From an uncultured Burkholderiales bacterium (GTDB lineage: Bacteria > Pseudomonadota > Gammaproteobacteria > Burkholderiales > Burkholderiaceae_C), in assembly GCA_903871545.1 (NCBI GenBank), contig CAIQHG010000085.1, forward strand, positions 1-64,000: a stretch of 64,000 nucleotides of DNA. The letters are read 5' to 3'. Shown here piece after piece: positions 18,313 to 27,093 of the stretch. The translations under genes and the position numbers were made by a program. Numbering within the stretch: the first letter of the stretch is position 1; each line of letters opens with the position of its first letter. The notes beneath the pieces are model-generated. The model was given only the letters and a program-made list of their open reading frames with translations. It was not told the DNA's origin and did no database searches.

Positions 18313-18336
18313 CTCTTCAACCCAACTCTTCAACCC
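18311..18336. repeat. 13-bp tandem duplication after the Mo-subunit gene
   Basis: Two perfect adjacent copies of AACTCTTCAACCC, starting within the stop codon of the Mo-subunit gene and followed by a degenerate third copy (AACTATCACAACCC). Likely slippage. Confidence 0.7.
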
Positions 18337-18397
18337 AACTATCACAACCCATTTAGTAATTTTTTAATCTCAGAAGTCTTAACAAGTAGGGAAAATC

Positions 18398-19192
18398 ATG
18401 TTTGCAACCATCAACGATTTAAAGATTCATTACGAGATATCTGGACAAAAGCCAGGCACTGCGCCTTGGGTTACGCTCTCTCACTCCCTTGCCTCCTCCA
18501 TGGTGATGTGGAAACCCCAGTTAGAGCTTTTAGAACACTCTTTCTCAGTCCTAAGATATGACACCCGCGGGCACGGCGGCACGCAAACCACCTCCCCCCC
18601 CTACTCACTTGAGCAACTTGCAGATGATATACGCGGCTTACTCGCACACTTAGGGATTCAAAAAACCCATTGGTTGGGCCTCTCCTTGGGGGGCATGATT
18701 GGTCAAGTGTTAGCCATAAATCACCCCACTTGTCTGGACAAAGTAATTATCGCCAACAGCAACTCACAGGTCGCCCCTCCAGGGGTTGTCATGTGGAATG
18801 AGCGAGCCCAGTCTGCAAAAACATCCGGAATGCAGCCCTTGGTTGCGCCGACTCTTGCGCGCTGGTTTACTGAGCCCTTTCACATAAGTCATCCTCAAGT
18901 TCTTAGAGAAATTGGCGATATCATTGCCAGCACAAACCCTGAGGGTTACGCTGGTTGCTGTGCAGCAATATCAAACATGAATAATATTCAGGGGATTAAA
19001 AAGCTCTCTCACCCAGCCCTTGTAGTAGTTGGGCTTGAGGACACGGCGACGCCCTTGGCCATGTCTCAAATCATCCATGAAAACTGGCAAGGCTCAATTC
19101 TCAAGACTATCCCACATGCTGCTCACCTAAGTAATCTGGAACAAGCGGGGGTTTTTAACGAGTTGATAATTGAGTTTTTGAAAGGCATTTAG
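18398..19192 (+). CDS. Alpha/beta hydrolase, 3-oxoadipate enol-lactonase-like
   Basis: A 264-residue serine hydrolase close to PcaD and related enol-lactonases. The catalytic triad by inspection is S96 (GLSLGG), D215 (VVVGLEDTATP) and H243 (PHAAHLSN). The cap-domain length and RYDTRGHGGT are typical of PcaD-like enzymes. A PcaD-type step opens a lactone after aromatic ring cleavage, which suits this catabolic unit, but hydrolysis of other C-C or ester bonds is possible. It starts 85 bases after the Mo subunit. Confidence 0.87.
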   Translation: MFATINDLKIHYEISGQKPGTAPWVTLSHSLASSMVMWKPQLELLEHSFSVLRYDTRGHGGTQTTSPPYSLEQLADDIRGLLAHLGIQKTHWLGLSLGGMIGQVLAINHPTCLDKVIIANSNSQVAPPGVVMWNERAQSAKTSGMQPLVAPTLARWFTEPFHISHPQVLREIGDIIASTNPEGYAGCCAAISNMNNIQGIKKLSHPALVVVGLEDTATPLAMSQIIHENWQGSILKTIPHAAHLSNLEQAGVFNELIIEFLKGI

Positions 19193-19266
19193 TTATCAAA
19201 TAAATATAAGTACTGCGCATTCAAACTCTTCCTAGAAACTTAATGCGGTACAGGCTTGAAATACTT

Positions 19267-19302
19267 CCCCCCCCCGTCCTTAGCCAGTTGCACGGGGGGG
19301 GG
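19267..19302. other. Poly-C/poly-G hairpin between genes
   Basis: Nine C then GT (19267-19277) pair perfectly with AC then nine G (19292-19302; a tenth G follows), around a 14-base loop. No T run follows, so it is not a standard intrinsic terminator. It lies between the hydrolase and the EamA gene, 36 bases before the GTG start. The G tract could also form G-rich structures. Confidence 0.6.
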
Positions 19303-19338
19303 GTAGACTCAGAGTGTTAGGTTTACTTAAGGAATTGT

Positions 19339-20244
19339 GTGTCACAAACAGAAACTACCTCTAACCAAAAAATAAATAGTTTCGATTTGCTGATGATACT
19401 TACCGTATCCATGATATGGGGCTCCACGTATCCGGTCATGAAGTTCGCGGTCTCTAGCTACCCGCCAGGGATTTTTCGAGCGTTCACATTTTTCGTTGGA
19501 GCTCTTGCAGTTGGCGTCTACGCGCGCCTTCGCCGCGAGAGTTTAGTTGTTCCGTTGCACGAGCGCTGGACTATCGCTAAGCTCAGCGTAACCAACATGG
19601 CACTTTGGCATCTGGGAATAATTTACGGCATCAAGATGCTCAATTCTGGGCGGGCAGCCATAATGGGGTACACAATGCCGGCGTGGGCACTGCTCAGTAG
19701 TGGGATTCTTTATAAAGAGCCACTCAAAATGCGTGCTCTACTGGGCGTATTTTGCTCGCTTGGTGCGACTTTTTTATTGGGGCACGATGAGTTTACTAAT
19801 TTCTCGGGTCACCCACTTGGAGTCATGTTAACGGTTGGAGCAGCTTTTTTTTGGGGGATAGGCACGACGATGCTAAATCATGCAAAGCTGAGTATCTCTT
19901 CTCTTTGCCTGACCTTTTGGATGCTTACATTTGGATTTGTATTTTTCTTGCTCGTTGGTATTTTCTATGAAGGAGCTTTATGGAGATGGCCCACACTCAT
20001 GGAGTGGTTAGCTATTCTTTACTCAGGCGGATTATCATTCGGGGTCGGCTACGTGGCCTGGTTTTTAGTGGCTCGCAAACTAACCCCCGTGACCAGTGGA
20101 CTATCCGTGATGCTTGTACCCGTTGTTGGGCTTAGTAGCGGCGCAGCGATCTTGGGTGAGCAAATTGCGCTCACAGATATTGCAGCTTTAGGGCTAATCC
20201 TATGTGCAATGGTACTGGTGCTGAGGCGTGAAAAATCTAATTAA
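19339..20244 (+). CDS. EamA/DMT-superfamily transporter
   Basis: A 301-residue drug/metabolite transporter with two EamA repeats; about ten hydrophobic segments are visible, the first carrying LTVSMIWGSTYPVMK and the second repeat starting AAFFWGIGTTML. Start is GTG with AAGGA upstream. Members usually export metabolites or amino acids; here it may relieve build-up of a pathway intermediate. Last plus-strand gene of the unit; its stop lies 29 bases from the convergent monooxygenase stop. Confidence 0.85.
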   Translation: MSQTETTSNQKINSFDLLMILTVSMIWGSTYPVMKFAVSSYPPGIFRAFTFFVGALAVGVYARLRRESLVVPLHERWTIAKLSVTNMALWHLGIIYGIKMLNSGRAAIMGYTMPAWALLSSGILYKEPLKMRALLGVFCSLGATFLLGHDEFTNFSGHPLGVMLTVGAAFFWGIGTTMLNHAKLSISSLCLTFWMLTFGFVFFLLVGIFYEGALWRWPTLMEWLAILYSGGLSFGVGYVAWFLVARKLTPVTSGLSVMLVPVVGLSSGAAILGEQIALTDIAALGLILCAMVLVLRREKSN

Positions 20245-20273
20245 TCTTTATAACCAGTTTCCCTCACCCCTCT

Positions 20274-21530
20274 TCATAACAGCATACCAGCCTGAGCGGG
20301 AAGCCCTAATGCGCTTTGACCGTAGGCACCCGCGTGTACATCCCAAGTTAATCCTATGTGCGAGGACGCGGCGTGAATGTCCCTGAACTGACGTTGCAAG
20401 GGGAGTTGAGATGATAACCCAGCAGCCCCGGCTGCAGGCATCAATGCATCCACACTGCGCACCGCCAATTGTGTTGCAAAGGCTGCGTTTCTCTTCCACC
20501 TCAGCTTGGTCTCCACGCTTGGAAACTGATCATTTTGGACCATTTCCTCCAAATCCATCCAGTCTCGGCGGACCACGGACTCAGCAAACTCTACACAGGC
20601 CGCTGCCTCAGCGATCCGCCCTTGAACCGAGGTCAGCTCAGCCAAACGAGCCCCTGTATAAGTACCGGCTCTTTTCCTCATAGTGGCGGTAAACTGCTCG
20701 ACAGCTGCCTTTGCCGTACCTAAGGGCACACTGCAAAGTATGTAAGCAAAAGCTGCAAAGGTCGGCATTTGGTACAAAGGGTTTTTATATAACTTAGCCC
20801 CTGGTAAGTTTTGTCCAGCCGCAAACACCTCTGCAGATACACTTCGGTGCTCGGGGATAAAAGCATCAACGATCTCTACGTCGTGGCTCCCGGTTGCAGT
20901 CAAGCCGTAAGAATGCCAATTGTCTAAGCTCTTAAATTCATTTTGCGGGATCAAGAAAAGCCTCCTCTCGGGTGCCCCCCCCTCACGCTCAGTCATTGCA
21001 CCCACAAACATCCACTGAGAGGCGTCGACACCACTACCAAAGGGCCATTTGCCGCTGACTTTGTACCCACCCGCAACAGGAACCGCTTTGCCACAGGGAA
21101 ACGCAAGGCCAGTGGCAACCAAAGCGTTTGGGTCAACGCTCCAAATATCGTCCTGCGCTTGCCTGTTGAGTTGACCCATATTCCAAGAGTGAGAGGCTAA
21201 ATTAGAGTAGACCCAGGCTGTAGACGCACACCCTTTCGCTAACTCTAAGACCACATCCATTAAAGAGTTGAGTCCAAGCTCAGAGCCTCCGTAATGCTTG
21301 GGCTGCATGAGGCGCATGAGGCCAGCGCTATGGAGTTCTTGAATGGTCTGCTGAGGAACACGGCGACCCTTTTCTGCACTTGCAGCACGCTCAGCGATAA
21401 GGGGTGTAAGACGGGACGCGGTCTCAACAGCCTGAGCGTGAGTTAGTTGAGGAACAACGGAGAGATCAAGATTTAAGGGAGCGGGGGCGGGAGCTCGACC
21501 CATATCTTTTTTAACGACCTTTAAATTCAT
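20274..21530 (-). CDS. Group D flavin-dependent monooxygenase, oxygenase component (HsaA/HpaH-like acyl-CoA dehydrogenase fold)
   Basis: A 418-residue protein with the acyl-CoA dehydrogenase fold. Its features match aromatic hydroxylases of the HsaA/HpaH/DszC group rather than CoA enzymes: KHYGGSELG (about 79-87), WPFGSGVDASQW (flavin region) and GAAGLSSQLPLQRQFRDIHA near the C-terminus. Such enzymes use reduced flavin from a separate reductase to ortho-hydroxylate phenols or indole-type rings. No reductase is adjacent; the one at 5299-5805 is the nearest candidate. The ATG has an AAAGGA site. It is the last gene of the minus-strand unit starting at 31064. Confidence 0.87.
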   Translation of the reverse strand: MNLKVVKKDMGRAPAPAPLNLDLSVVPQLTHAQAVETASRLTPLIAERAASAEKGRRVPQQTIQELHSAGLMRLMQPKHYGGSELGLNSLMDVVLELAKGCASTAWVYSNLASHSWNMGQLNRQAQDDIWSVDPNALVATGLAFPCGKAVPVAGGYKVSGKWPFGSGVDASQWMFVGAMTEREGGAPERRLFLIPQNEFKSLDNWHSYGLTATGSHDVEIVDAFIPEHRSVSAEVFAAGQNLPGAKLYKNPLYQMPTFAAFAYILCSVPLGTAKAAVEQFTATMRKRAGTYTGARLAELTSVQGRIAEAAACVEFAESVVRRDWMDLEEMVQNDQFPSVETKLRWKRNAAFATQLAVRSVDALMPAAGAAGLSSQLPLQRQFRDIHAASSHIGLTWDVHAGAYGQSALGLPAQAGMLL

Positions 21531-21556
21531 AATAAGGTTCCTTTTAAAGTTCTAAC

Positions 21557-22477
21557 TCAGCCATTAATTTTTAAGTAAACAGAATAAAGCGATGTGGTGG
21601 CGCATATAAAAAGTCTATTTCTTCTTAAACCACCGAACGCAACGTTTGAGACCATCTCCGGCACTCGGACCCGACCGATCATGACCCCGGCTTTATTAAA
21701 GCACTGCACCCCTTCAGCTGAACTTGTCCATAGCCTGTCATCCTTATCAATTCTAAAGCCATCAAAGACGCCCGCATCGCACTTAACGAAAACCCCTAAA
21801 TCCTTTAATTTATCCCCACCAGATGTCACCTCAAACTGTCTAATGTGGCGTGGCCCACTCGCTGACTCCGTGCCACCGCTATCCGCAATAAAGAGCTTAC
21901 TCTCACCCGGCGTAAAGGCCAAGCCATTAGGATGGTCAAAGTCATCAGCAACTACGCTCAAGTTACCCGTAATTGGATCGATGCGGTAGACGTAGGAACC
22001 CTTTTGTTCTTGCTCCTGAACCTGTCCCTCATAGTCCGCAATGATGCCGTAATCGGGGTCTGTAAACCAAATAGAGCCATCAGACTTGACCACCACATCG
22101 TTGGGTGAGTTCAGTCTTTTTCCCTGATACTGATCAGCCAGGACAGTTATTTCTCCGTCGTGCTCGGTACGGGTCACTCGCCGGTTTTGATGTTCACACG
22201 TAATGAGTCTGCCCTCTTTGTCGCAGGTGTTACCGTTGGCGAACCCCGAGGGCGATCTAAAAACGGAGACCGATCCGTCTGTATCATCAAAGCGCATCAT
22301 GCGGTTATTGGGTAGATCGGAGAATATTAAATACCGCCCGCCCCCAAACCAAGCTGGCCCCTCCGCCCACCTAGCACCGCTCCAAAGCCGCTCAACTCTT
22401 GCATGCCCTACAAAGCACTTTGAGAACTCGTGCTCTAGGACCTCAAACCCACTCCCTTCTAGTTCACCGTAAAACAT
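21557..22477 (-). CDS. SMP-30/gluconolactonase-family lactonase
   Basis: Six-bladed beta-propeller of the SMP-30/LRE family, about 306 residues from the start chosen here. Typical motifs: ARWAEGPAWF, FSDLPNNRMMRFD, NGNTCDKEGRLITCEHQNRR, SPNDVVVKSDGSIWFTDP and DHPNGLAFTPGE; the Glu, Asn and Asp in these are the usual metal ligands. I prefer the ATG at 22477, five bases after the upstream stop, over the longer frame from 22534. It probably hydrolyses a lactone. Its place between Mo hydroxylase and flavin monooxygenase genes suggests a ring-oxidation product. Confidence 0.86.
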   Translation of the reverse strand: MFYGELEGSGFEVLEHEFSKCFVGHARVERLWSGARWAEGPAWFGGGRYLIFSDLPNNRMMRFDDTDGSVSVFRSPSGFANGNTCDKEGRLITCEHQNRRVTRTEHDGEITVLADQYQGKRLNSPNDVVVKSDGSIWFTDPDYGIIADYEGQVQEQEQKGSYVYRIDPITGNLSVVADDFDHPNGLAFTPGESKLFIADSGGTESASGPRHIRQFEVTSGGDKLKDLGVFVKCDAGVFDGFRIDKDDRLWTSSAEGVQCFNKAGVMIGRVRVPEMVSNVAFGGLRRNRLFICATTSLYSVYLKING

Positions 22478-22482
22478 ACCCT

Positions 22483-24933
22483 TCAAGCCCCCGAAACTTT
22501 GCCAAGAGCTTGCAAAATCCTTTGGGGCGTGCAAGGTTGAATGTTTATATTGGCTCCAAGCGGCGCTAAGGCATCATTAATTGCGTTCATAACTGCACCG
22601 GGTGCGCCCGCGGTCCCGGCCTCACCCGCCCCTTTTGCTCCTAGCTCTGAGGTCTTTGTTGGCGTCGAGATGTGTCCTACAACAATTTCAGGCATCTCAC
22701 TGGCCATGGGCACCAAATAATCGGCTAGTGAGCCGTTTAAGAGTTGTCCCTCTTCGTTGTAAAGACACTCCTCAAACAACACTCCCCCAATGCCTTGAAC
22801 AATTGCGCCGCGGATTTGCTCATCTACCAACATAGGATTGATTAAGGTACCGCAGTCTTCTATGCACCAGTGCTTTAAGAGCTTAACAAAACCAGTGTCT
22901 GGATCAACTTCAACGTAGGACGCTTGAATACCGTTAGTAAAGGTAAAGCCGTATTCTCTTGGTGTGTAGTGACGCGTAACTGTCAGCTCTGACTGAAAAT
23001 TCATGGGCAGCGTATCTGGCCTAAAGTAAGCAACTCGTCCAACCTCACTAACCAAAAGGAGCTCCTCACCAGTTTGCTTGTCAACGATGTGACCTCCCGA
23101 AATATTCAAAAGGTTTTTATTCAAATTTAAGATAGCACTCGCCACATCAAGTATGTTTGAGCGCAGCGCCTTGCCCGCCTGCAACACTGCCTCTCCCCCA
23201 ATTCCCGCCCCTCTGGAGGCCCAGGTACCACCTCCGTAAGGCGTAACGCCAGTGTCCCCCGTGATCACTCTTACGTGACTCACATCGACCCCTACAGCGC
23301 TTGCAGCGATTTGGGTGAAAATGGCCTCCGTACCCTGCCCCTGCTCAGTGACGCTTACCATCACTTGAAGCATCCCGCCTGGATCGAGTCGAATGGTTGC
23401 GCCGTCTTGAGCCGAGATTCTTGCCCCCCCTACTCCGTAAAACGCCGGCGATGGGTTGGTCACCTCAATCATTGCAGCTAACCCAATGCCTCTGTATACG
23501 CCCTTGCCTCTCAGCTTTGCTTGCTCCGCACGTAAAGCCTTGTAGTCCATCGTGTCGAGTAATTTATCAAGGCACTGATGGTGAGACAATTTTTCAAACT
23601 TAAGACCAGATGCAAAGGTATAGGGATAAGCGTCATCAGCGATCAAGTTTCGCCGTCTAAATTCAACAGGATCCATTTTGATCGCGCGCGCCGCCTCGTC
23701 CACAATGCACTCAGTGACTGCAACAGCGATCGGGTGACCAACCCCTCTATACTGGCAAGTCACGTTTTTATTGGTAAACACCACATCCAAGTGGGCTTTG
23801 TAGTGCTGGTGCTTATAGGGCCCACCCGTTAGATTAACAACCTGATTGCCCTCAATGCCACTGGTGCGGGGATACACAGAATAAGGACCTATGCCTGTAA
23901 GATCATTTAGATCAAACCCAATGATGTCGCCCTGCTTTGTAAAGGCCAGTTTAATGCGCACCTTATGCTCACGAGCGTGAATATCAGTGATAAAAGACTC
24001 TAAGCGATCAGCAACAAACTTCACAGGTCGCTTGAGCATGACAGATATTGCAGCGGTCGCCATTTCATCTGCGTAAACGTGAACTTTGATCCCAAAGGAG
24101 CCGCCCACATCCTTGCAAATCACTCGCACATTAGACTCAGGGATACCAAGGTGACGCGAGAAAATATCTTGCATCATGTGTGGCGCTTGGGTGGAGTGAT
24201 AAACACAAAGAGTGTGCTCTGCTGGGTTATAGTCAGCCAATATTGAGCGGGGTTCGTTGGTTACCCCGGTGTGGCGACCAAAATGATAATCACGCTCAAC
24301 AACGCAATCTGCATTAGCGAAAGCTTTTGCAAACTCTGGCGTCTCTAGGTCACGACTAAAACAAAGGTTGTCCCCCAACTCGGGATGAATCACTGTTTTT
24401 GCGTCTAAAGAGCTTTGCATATCGGTGACGCACGGGAGCACTTCCCAGTCAACCTGAATAAAATCCAAAGCGTCCACAGCTTGTCTGCGAGTTTGGGCTA
24501 CAACGGCTGCAACCGCCTCCCCCTGCCAACAAGCACGCTCGGGCGCAATCGCGTGTTGATGAGCAGATCGAATACCTTTTAAGTGTCCCAGCACACCAAC
24601 CCAGGGGGAACAGAACTTTGCGACATCGTCCCCATTAAAGGCGGCCACAACGCCGGGTTGTTTAAGCGCTTCTCGCAGATCTAGGCTCTTAATCGCAGCG
24701 TGTGCGTGGGGGCTTCTCAGATAAACGACGTGAACTAAACGTGGAAGTCTTAAATCATCCACGTAACTGCCGCGTCCCTCTAGGAGCTTCTTGGCCCCAC
24801 TTCGGGGTATGCTTTGTCCAATGTATGACTGGCCTACTTTGCCCTCAGAGGTGAGCGTCTTTGAGGGAACTTCTGGCAACTCTAAATGTTCCGAATGGGG
24901 ATTGACGAGGCGGGCGTGCTCGGGTGCGTTCAT
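22483..24933 (-). CDS. Molybdopterin-binding large subunit of molybdenum hydroxylase (CoxL-like, system B)
   Basis: An 816-residue catalytic subunit of the xanthine dehydrogenase family with the standard order: N-terminal a/b hammerhead (about 47-165), then Mo-pterin domains. The loop at 394-401 reads QYRGVGHP. True CO dehydrogenase has AYRCSFR there and form-II homologues have AYRGAGR, so this is not a CO oxidiser. E771 in GAGE is the catalytic base. Gene order FAD subunit, Fe-S subunit, large subunit with short overlaps predicts a three-subunit enzyme. It likely hydroxylates a heteroaromatic ring or an aldehyde; the exact substrate is unknown. Confidence 0.92.
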   Translation of the reverse strand: MNAPEHARLVNPHSEHLELPEVPSKTLTSEGKVGQSYIGQSIPRSGAKKLLEGRGSYVDDLRLPRLVHVVYLRSPHAHAAIKSLDLREALKQPGVVAAFNGDDVAKFCSPWVGVLGHLKGIRSAHQHAIAPERACWQGEAVAAVVAQTRRQAVDALDFIQVDWEVLPCVTDMQSSLDAKTVIHPELGDNLCFSRDLETPEFAKAFANADCVVERDYHFGRHTGVTNEPRSILADYNPAEHTLCVYHSTQAPHMMQDIFSRHLGIPESNVRVICKDVGGSFGIKVHVYADEMATAAISVMLKRPVKFVADRLESFITDIHAREHKVRIKLAFTKQGDIIGFDLNDLTGIGPYSVYPRTSGIEGNQVVNLTGGPYKHQHYKAHLDVVFTNKNVTCQYRGVGHPIAVAVTECIVDEAARAIKMDPVEFRRRNLIADDAYPYTFASGLKFEKLSHHQCLDKLLDTMDYKALRAEQAKLRGKGVYRGIGLAAMIEVTNPSPAFYGVGGARISAQDGATIRLDPGGMLQVMVSVTEQGQGTEAIFTQIAASAVGVDVSHVRVITGDTGVTPYGGGTWASRGAGIGGEAVLQAGKALRSNILDVASAILNLNKNLLNISGGHIVDKQTGEELLLVSEVGRVAYFRPDTLPMNFQSELTVTRHYTPREYGFTFTNGIQASYVEVDPDTGFVKLLKHWCIEDCGTLINPMLVDEQIRGAIVQGIGGVLFEECLYNEEGQLLNGSLADYLVPMASEMPEIVVGHISTPTKTSELGAKGAGEAGTAGAPGAVMNAINDALAPLGANINIQPCTPQRILQALGKVSGA

Positions 24934-25490
24934 TTGTCCACCCCCATCTCGCTTTGCGCTTTAACGGAGGGTGTGCTTAACGCTTGCCCGACCAGAGCGT
25001 TTAATTGATTTCTTAATCGCTGATCCTTTAAAACCGACTCAATCGCATCAACAATGGATTGGTACCCGGTGCAGCGACAATAGTTTCCAGATATAAGATC
25101 TCGAATCTGCTCTCTATCAGCATTGGGGTAATGATTTGTAATCTCCAGCGCAGTAATTAGCATTCCAGAGGAGCAAAAGCCACACTGAAAAGCATTGTGT
25201 TTTAAAAAGGCATTTTGCAACTCGCGCAAAACCCCTTTCTCAGTTAAGCCCTCAACGGTCTCTACGTGTTTGCCCTGCGCCTGCACTGCAAGCGTCGTGC
25301 AACCCCTAACCAGTAAACCGTCAACATGAACTTGGCAAGCCCCACAAGCGCCGTACTCACACCCCAAGTGTGAGCCGGTCAAATCCATGGACTCACGAAG
25401 AAATTCCGCCAAATGCATTCGCACTGGAACTTGTGCGTTAACTTCCTGGGAGTTAACCCGCAGCGATATCTCCAAACTTTGATCAGACAT
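24930..25490 (-). CDS. (2Fe-2S) small subunit of molybdenum hydroxylase (CoxS-like, system B)
   Basis: A 186-residue electron-transfer subunit. The start is the ATG at 25490 (MSDQSLEISLRVN), which overlaps the FAD-subunit stop by eight bases; a longer open frame upstream lies inside that gene and is not credible. Cluster ligands: C44, C49, C52 and C64, then C103, C106, C138 and C140. It overlaps the large-subunit start by four bases. Carries electrons from Mo to FAD. Confidence 0.93.
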   Translation of the reverse strand: MSDQSLEISLRVNSQEVNAQVPVRMHLAEFLRESMDLTGSHLGCEYGACGACQVHVDGLLVRGCTTLAVQAQGKHVETVEGLTEKGVLRELQNAFLKHNAFQCGFCSSGMLITALEITNHYPNADREQIRDLISGNYCRCTGYQSIVDAIESVLKDQRLRNQLNALVGQALSTPSVKAQSEMGVDK

Positions 25491-26361
25491 TTTGTGCCGC
25501 CATTTCAAACAGTGCTCGTCCCAAAATAACCCCCGCCAAGTGCGACTTGGTCTCCCCCGTGACTTGCAAGTCTCCCCAAGGAGAGATATCTTTGCGTAGC
25601 GCGTCACTGACATTTGCACTAAGGCGCGGGGTAGTTGAGTTAAAAGATTGACCAACCAAGGACTTCATGGCCTGTTTGGCAAGCACGGGCCTGTCCTCAA
25701 GGGCCATAAACGCCAAACGAGCGCTTGATATGACAGAGCCTTGAAGCGTCAAATTAATAGCCACGCCGACCAAGGCGTAGTCGCCCTTGCGCCGTGCGAG
25801 CTCGGTAAAAAATGTGCGCTGATTTTGCGCTGCCTCGAGGAACTCAACCGCAGTCAACACCTCACCCGGCTCAATGGCGGTTTTGTAAAGACCTTGAAAG
25901 AACTCCTCTGCGCTGACTCTTCTCTCGCCCCCCTTTCTTTTCAAAACAACTTGCGCGTTAAGTGCAAGCGCGACGCAGGGATACTCGGCCGCCGGGTCTG
26001 CCAACGCCAGACTGCCTCCAATGGTGCCGGAGTTGCGAATAGCTAGGTGAGCCACATGAGGTACTGCCTGAGCTAGAAGGGGCACATGCTCTGTAACTGT
26101 TTTAGAGTTAAGAATCTGTGCATGGGTGGTGAGCGCTCCGATTGCAACTCGTCCCGGTGAGCGCTGGTGAGTAATGCCTTTTAAGTCCTGTAGCCCCGAG
26201 ATATCAATCAATGTGGCGGGACTTGTCATTCGAAGATTGATCATGGGTATTAAACTTTGACCACCAGCCAAAATTTGAGCATTCTCACCGTACTTTGCTT
26301 GAAGGGCGAAAACCTCTTCTAAAGATGTCGCTTTAATGTATTTGAAGTCCTCAGTTTTCAA
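25483..26361 (-). CDS. FAD-binding medium subunit of molybdenum hydroxylase (CoxM-like, system B)
   Basis: A 292-residue FAD subunit. The two family FAD loops are visible: AGGQSLIP (32-39) and TIGGSLALADP (113-123). It passes electrons from the Fe-S subunit to NAD or another acceptor. It begins three bases after the LivF-type ATPase stop of importer 2, direct evidence that uptake and hydroxylation are co-transcribed. Confidence 0.92.
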   Translation of the reverse strand: MKTEDFKYIKATSLEEVFALQAKYGENAQILAGGQSLIPMINLRMTSPATLIDISGLQDLKGITHQRSPGRVAIGALTTHAQILNSKTVTEHVPLLAQAVPHVAHLAIRNSGTIGGSLALADPAAEYPCVALALNAQVVLKRKGGERRVSAEEFFQGLYKTAIEPGEVLTAVEFLEAAQNQRTFFTELARRKGDYALVGVAINLTLQGSVISSARLAFMALEDRPVLAKQAMKSLVGQSFNSTTPRLSANVSDALRKDISPWGDLQVTGETKSHLAGVILGRALFEMAAQNV

Positions 26362-26364
26362 AAA

Positions 26365-27093
26365 CTATCCCCCTAAATAAAAACTTTTGACCATCTGATT
26401 GTTTTGTAACTCATCCACATTAGAGTGAAAAACGATTTCACCGTGAACGATTATGTAACCATAGTCAGCTATTCGCATGGCTTGGTGGAAACTTTGTTCA
26501 GCCATTAATACGGTGAGGTTATATTTTTCCTTAAGCTCTTTGATCTTGGTAATGGTTGTGGACACCAAGAGCGGGGACAACCCAACCGATGGTTCATCAA
26601 TTAGCAGCAATTTAGGAGACGACATTAGCGCGCGCGCAATGGCCAACATTTGCTGCTGCCCCCCCGACATTGAGCCTGCTAGTTGGTGCTGTCTTTCTTT
26701 TAAAAGTGGGAAAGCCTCATAGCAAAACTCTAAATTGGTTGCGATCTCAGCGCGCGCAGCGGGCCTGAAAGCACCGAGTAGCAAGTTCTCTTGAACCGTT
26801 AGTTTTGGAAATAACCGCCGCCCCTCTGGAACCAGGGCAACGCCCAAATTAACGATCTCCTGGGTTGAGAGTTTTGTTAGATCAAAGTGCTCACCGTCGA
26901 TCTCTAAAAGAATAGAGCCACTACTTGGGCGGACCATGCCCATCACACACTTCATCAGTGTGCTCTTACCATTACCGTTGGTCCCAAGCAGTGCAACAGT
27001 CTGTCCGCTCTGTAAATTCAAGGACACACCCATAAGCGCACGCACAGATCCGTAGCTTGCGTGTATATCAGTGATGACTAATTTAATCGCCAA
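26365..27093 (-). CDS. LivF-type ABC ATPase (system 2)
   Basis: A 242-residue ATPase. Walker A is GTNGNGKS (37-44), the signature MSGGQQQMLAIARALM, and Walker B LLLIDEPSVGL. It overlaps the livG-type gene by 11 bases and is followed within four bases by the Mo-hydroxylase FAD subunit. Pairs with the ATPase at 27083-27799. Confidence 0.93.
   Translation of the reverse strand: MAIKLVITDIHASYGSVRALMGVSLNLQSGQTVALLGTNGNGKSTLMKCVMGMVRPSSGSILLEIDGEHFDLTKLSTQEIVNLGVALVPEGRRLFPKLTVQENLLLGAFRPAARAEIATNLEFCYEAFPLLKERQHQLAGSMSGGQQQMLAIARALMSSPKLLLIDEPSVGLSPLLVSTTITKIKELKEKYNLTVLMAEQSFHQAMRIADYGYIIVHGEIVFHSNVDELQNNQMVKSFYLGG

Noticed and set aside
20411-20723. Plus-strand frames of 84-90 codons opposite the HsaA-like gene
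   Set aside because: Low-complexity Pro/Ser-rich antisense frames with no start signals; shadows of the real minus-strand gene.
24661-24676. TTAAGCGCTTCT resembling the LacI operator within the Mo large-subunit gene
   Set aside because: Two mismatches, deep inside coding sequence, and no promoter context.
22483-24933. Naming the large Mo subunit as aerobic CO dehydrogenase (CoxL)
   Set aside because: The diagnostic AYRCSFR loop is absent (QYRGVGHP), so only family-level naming is justified.
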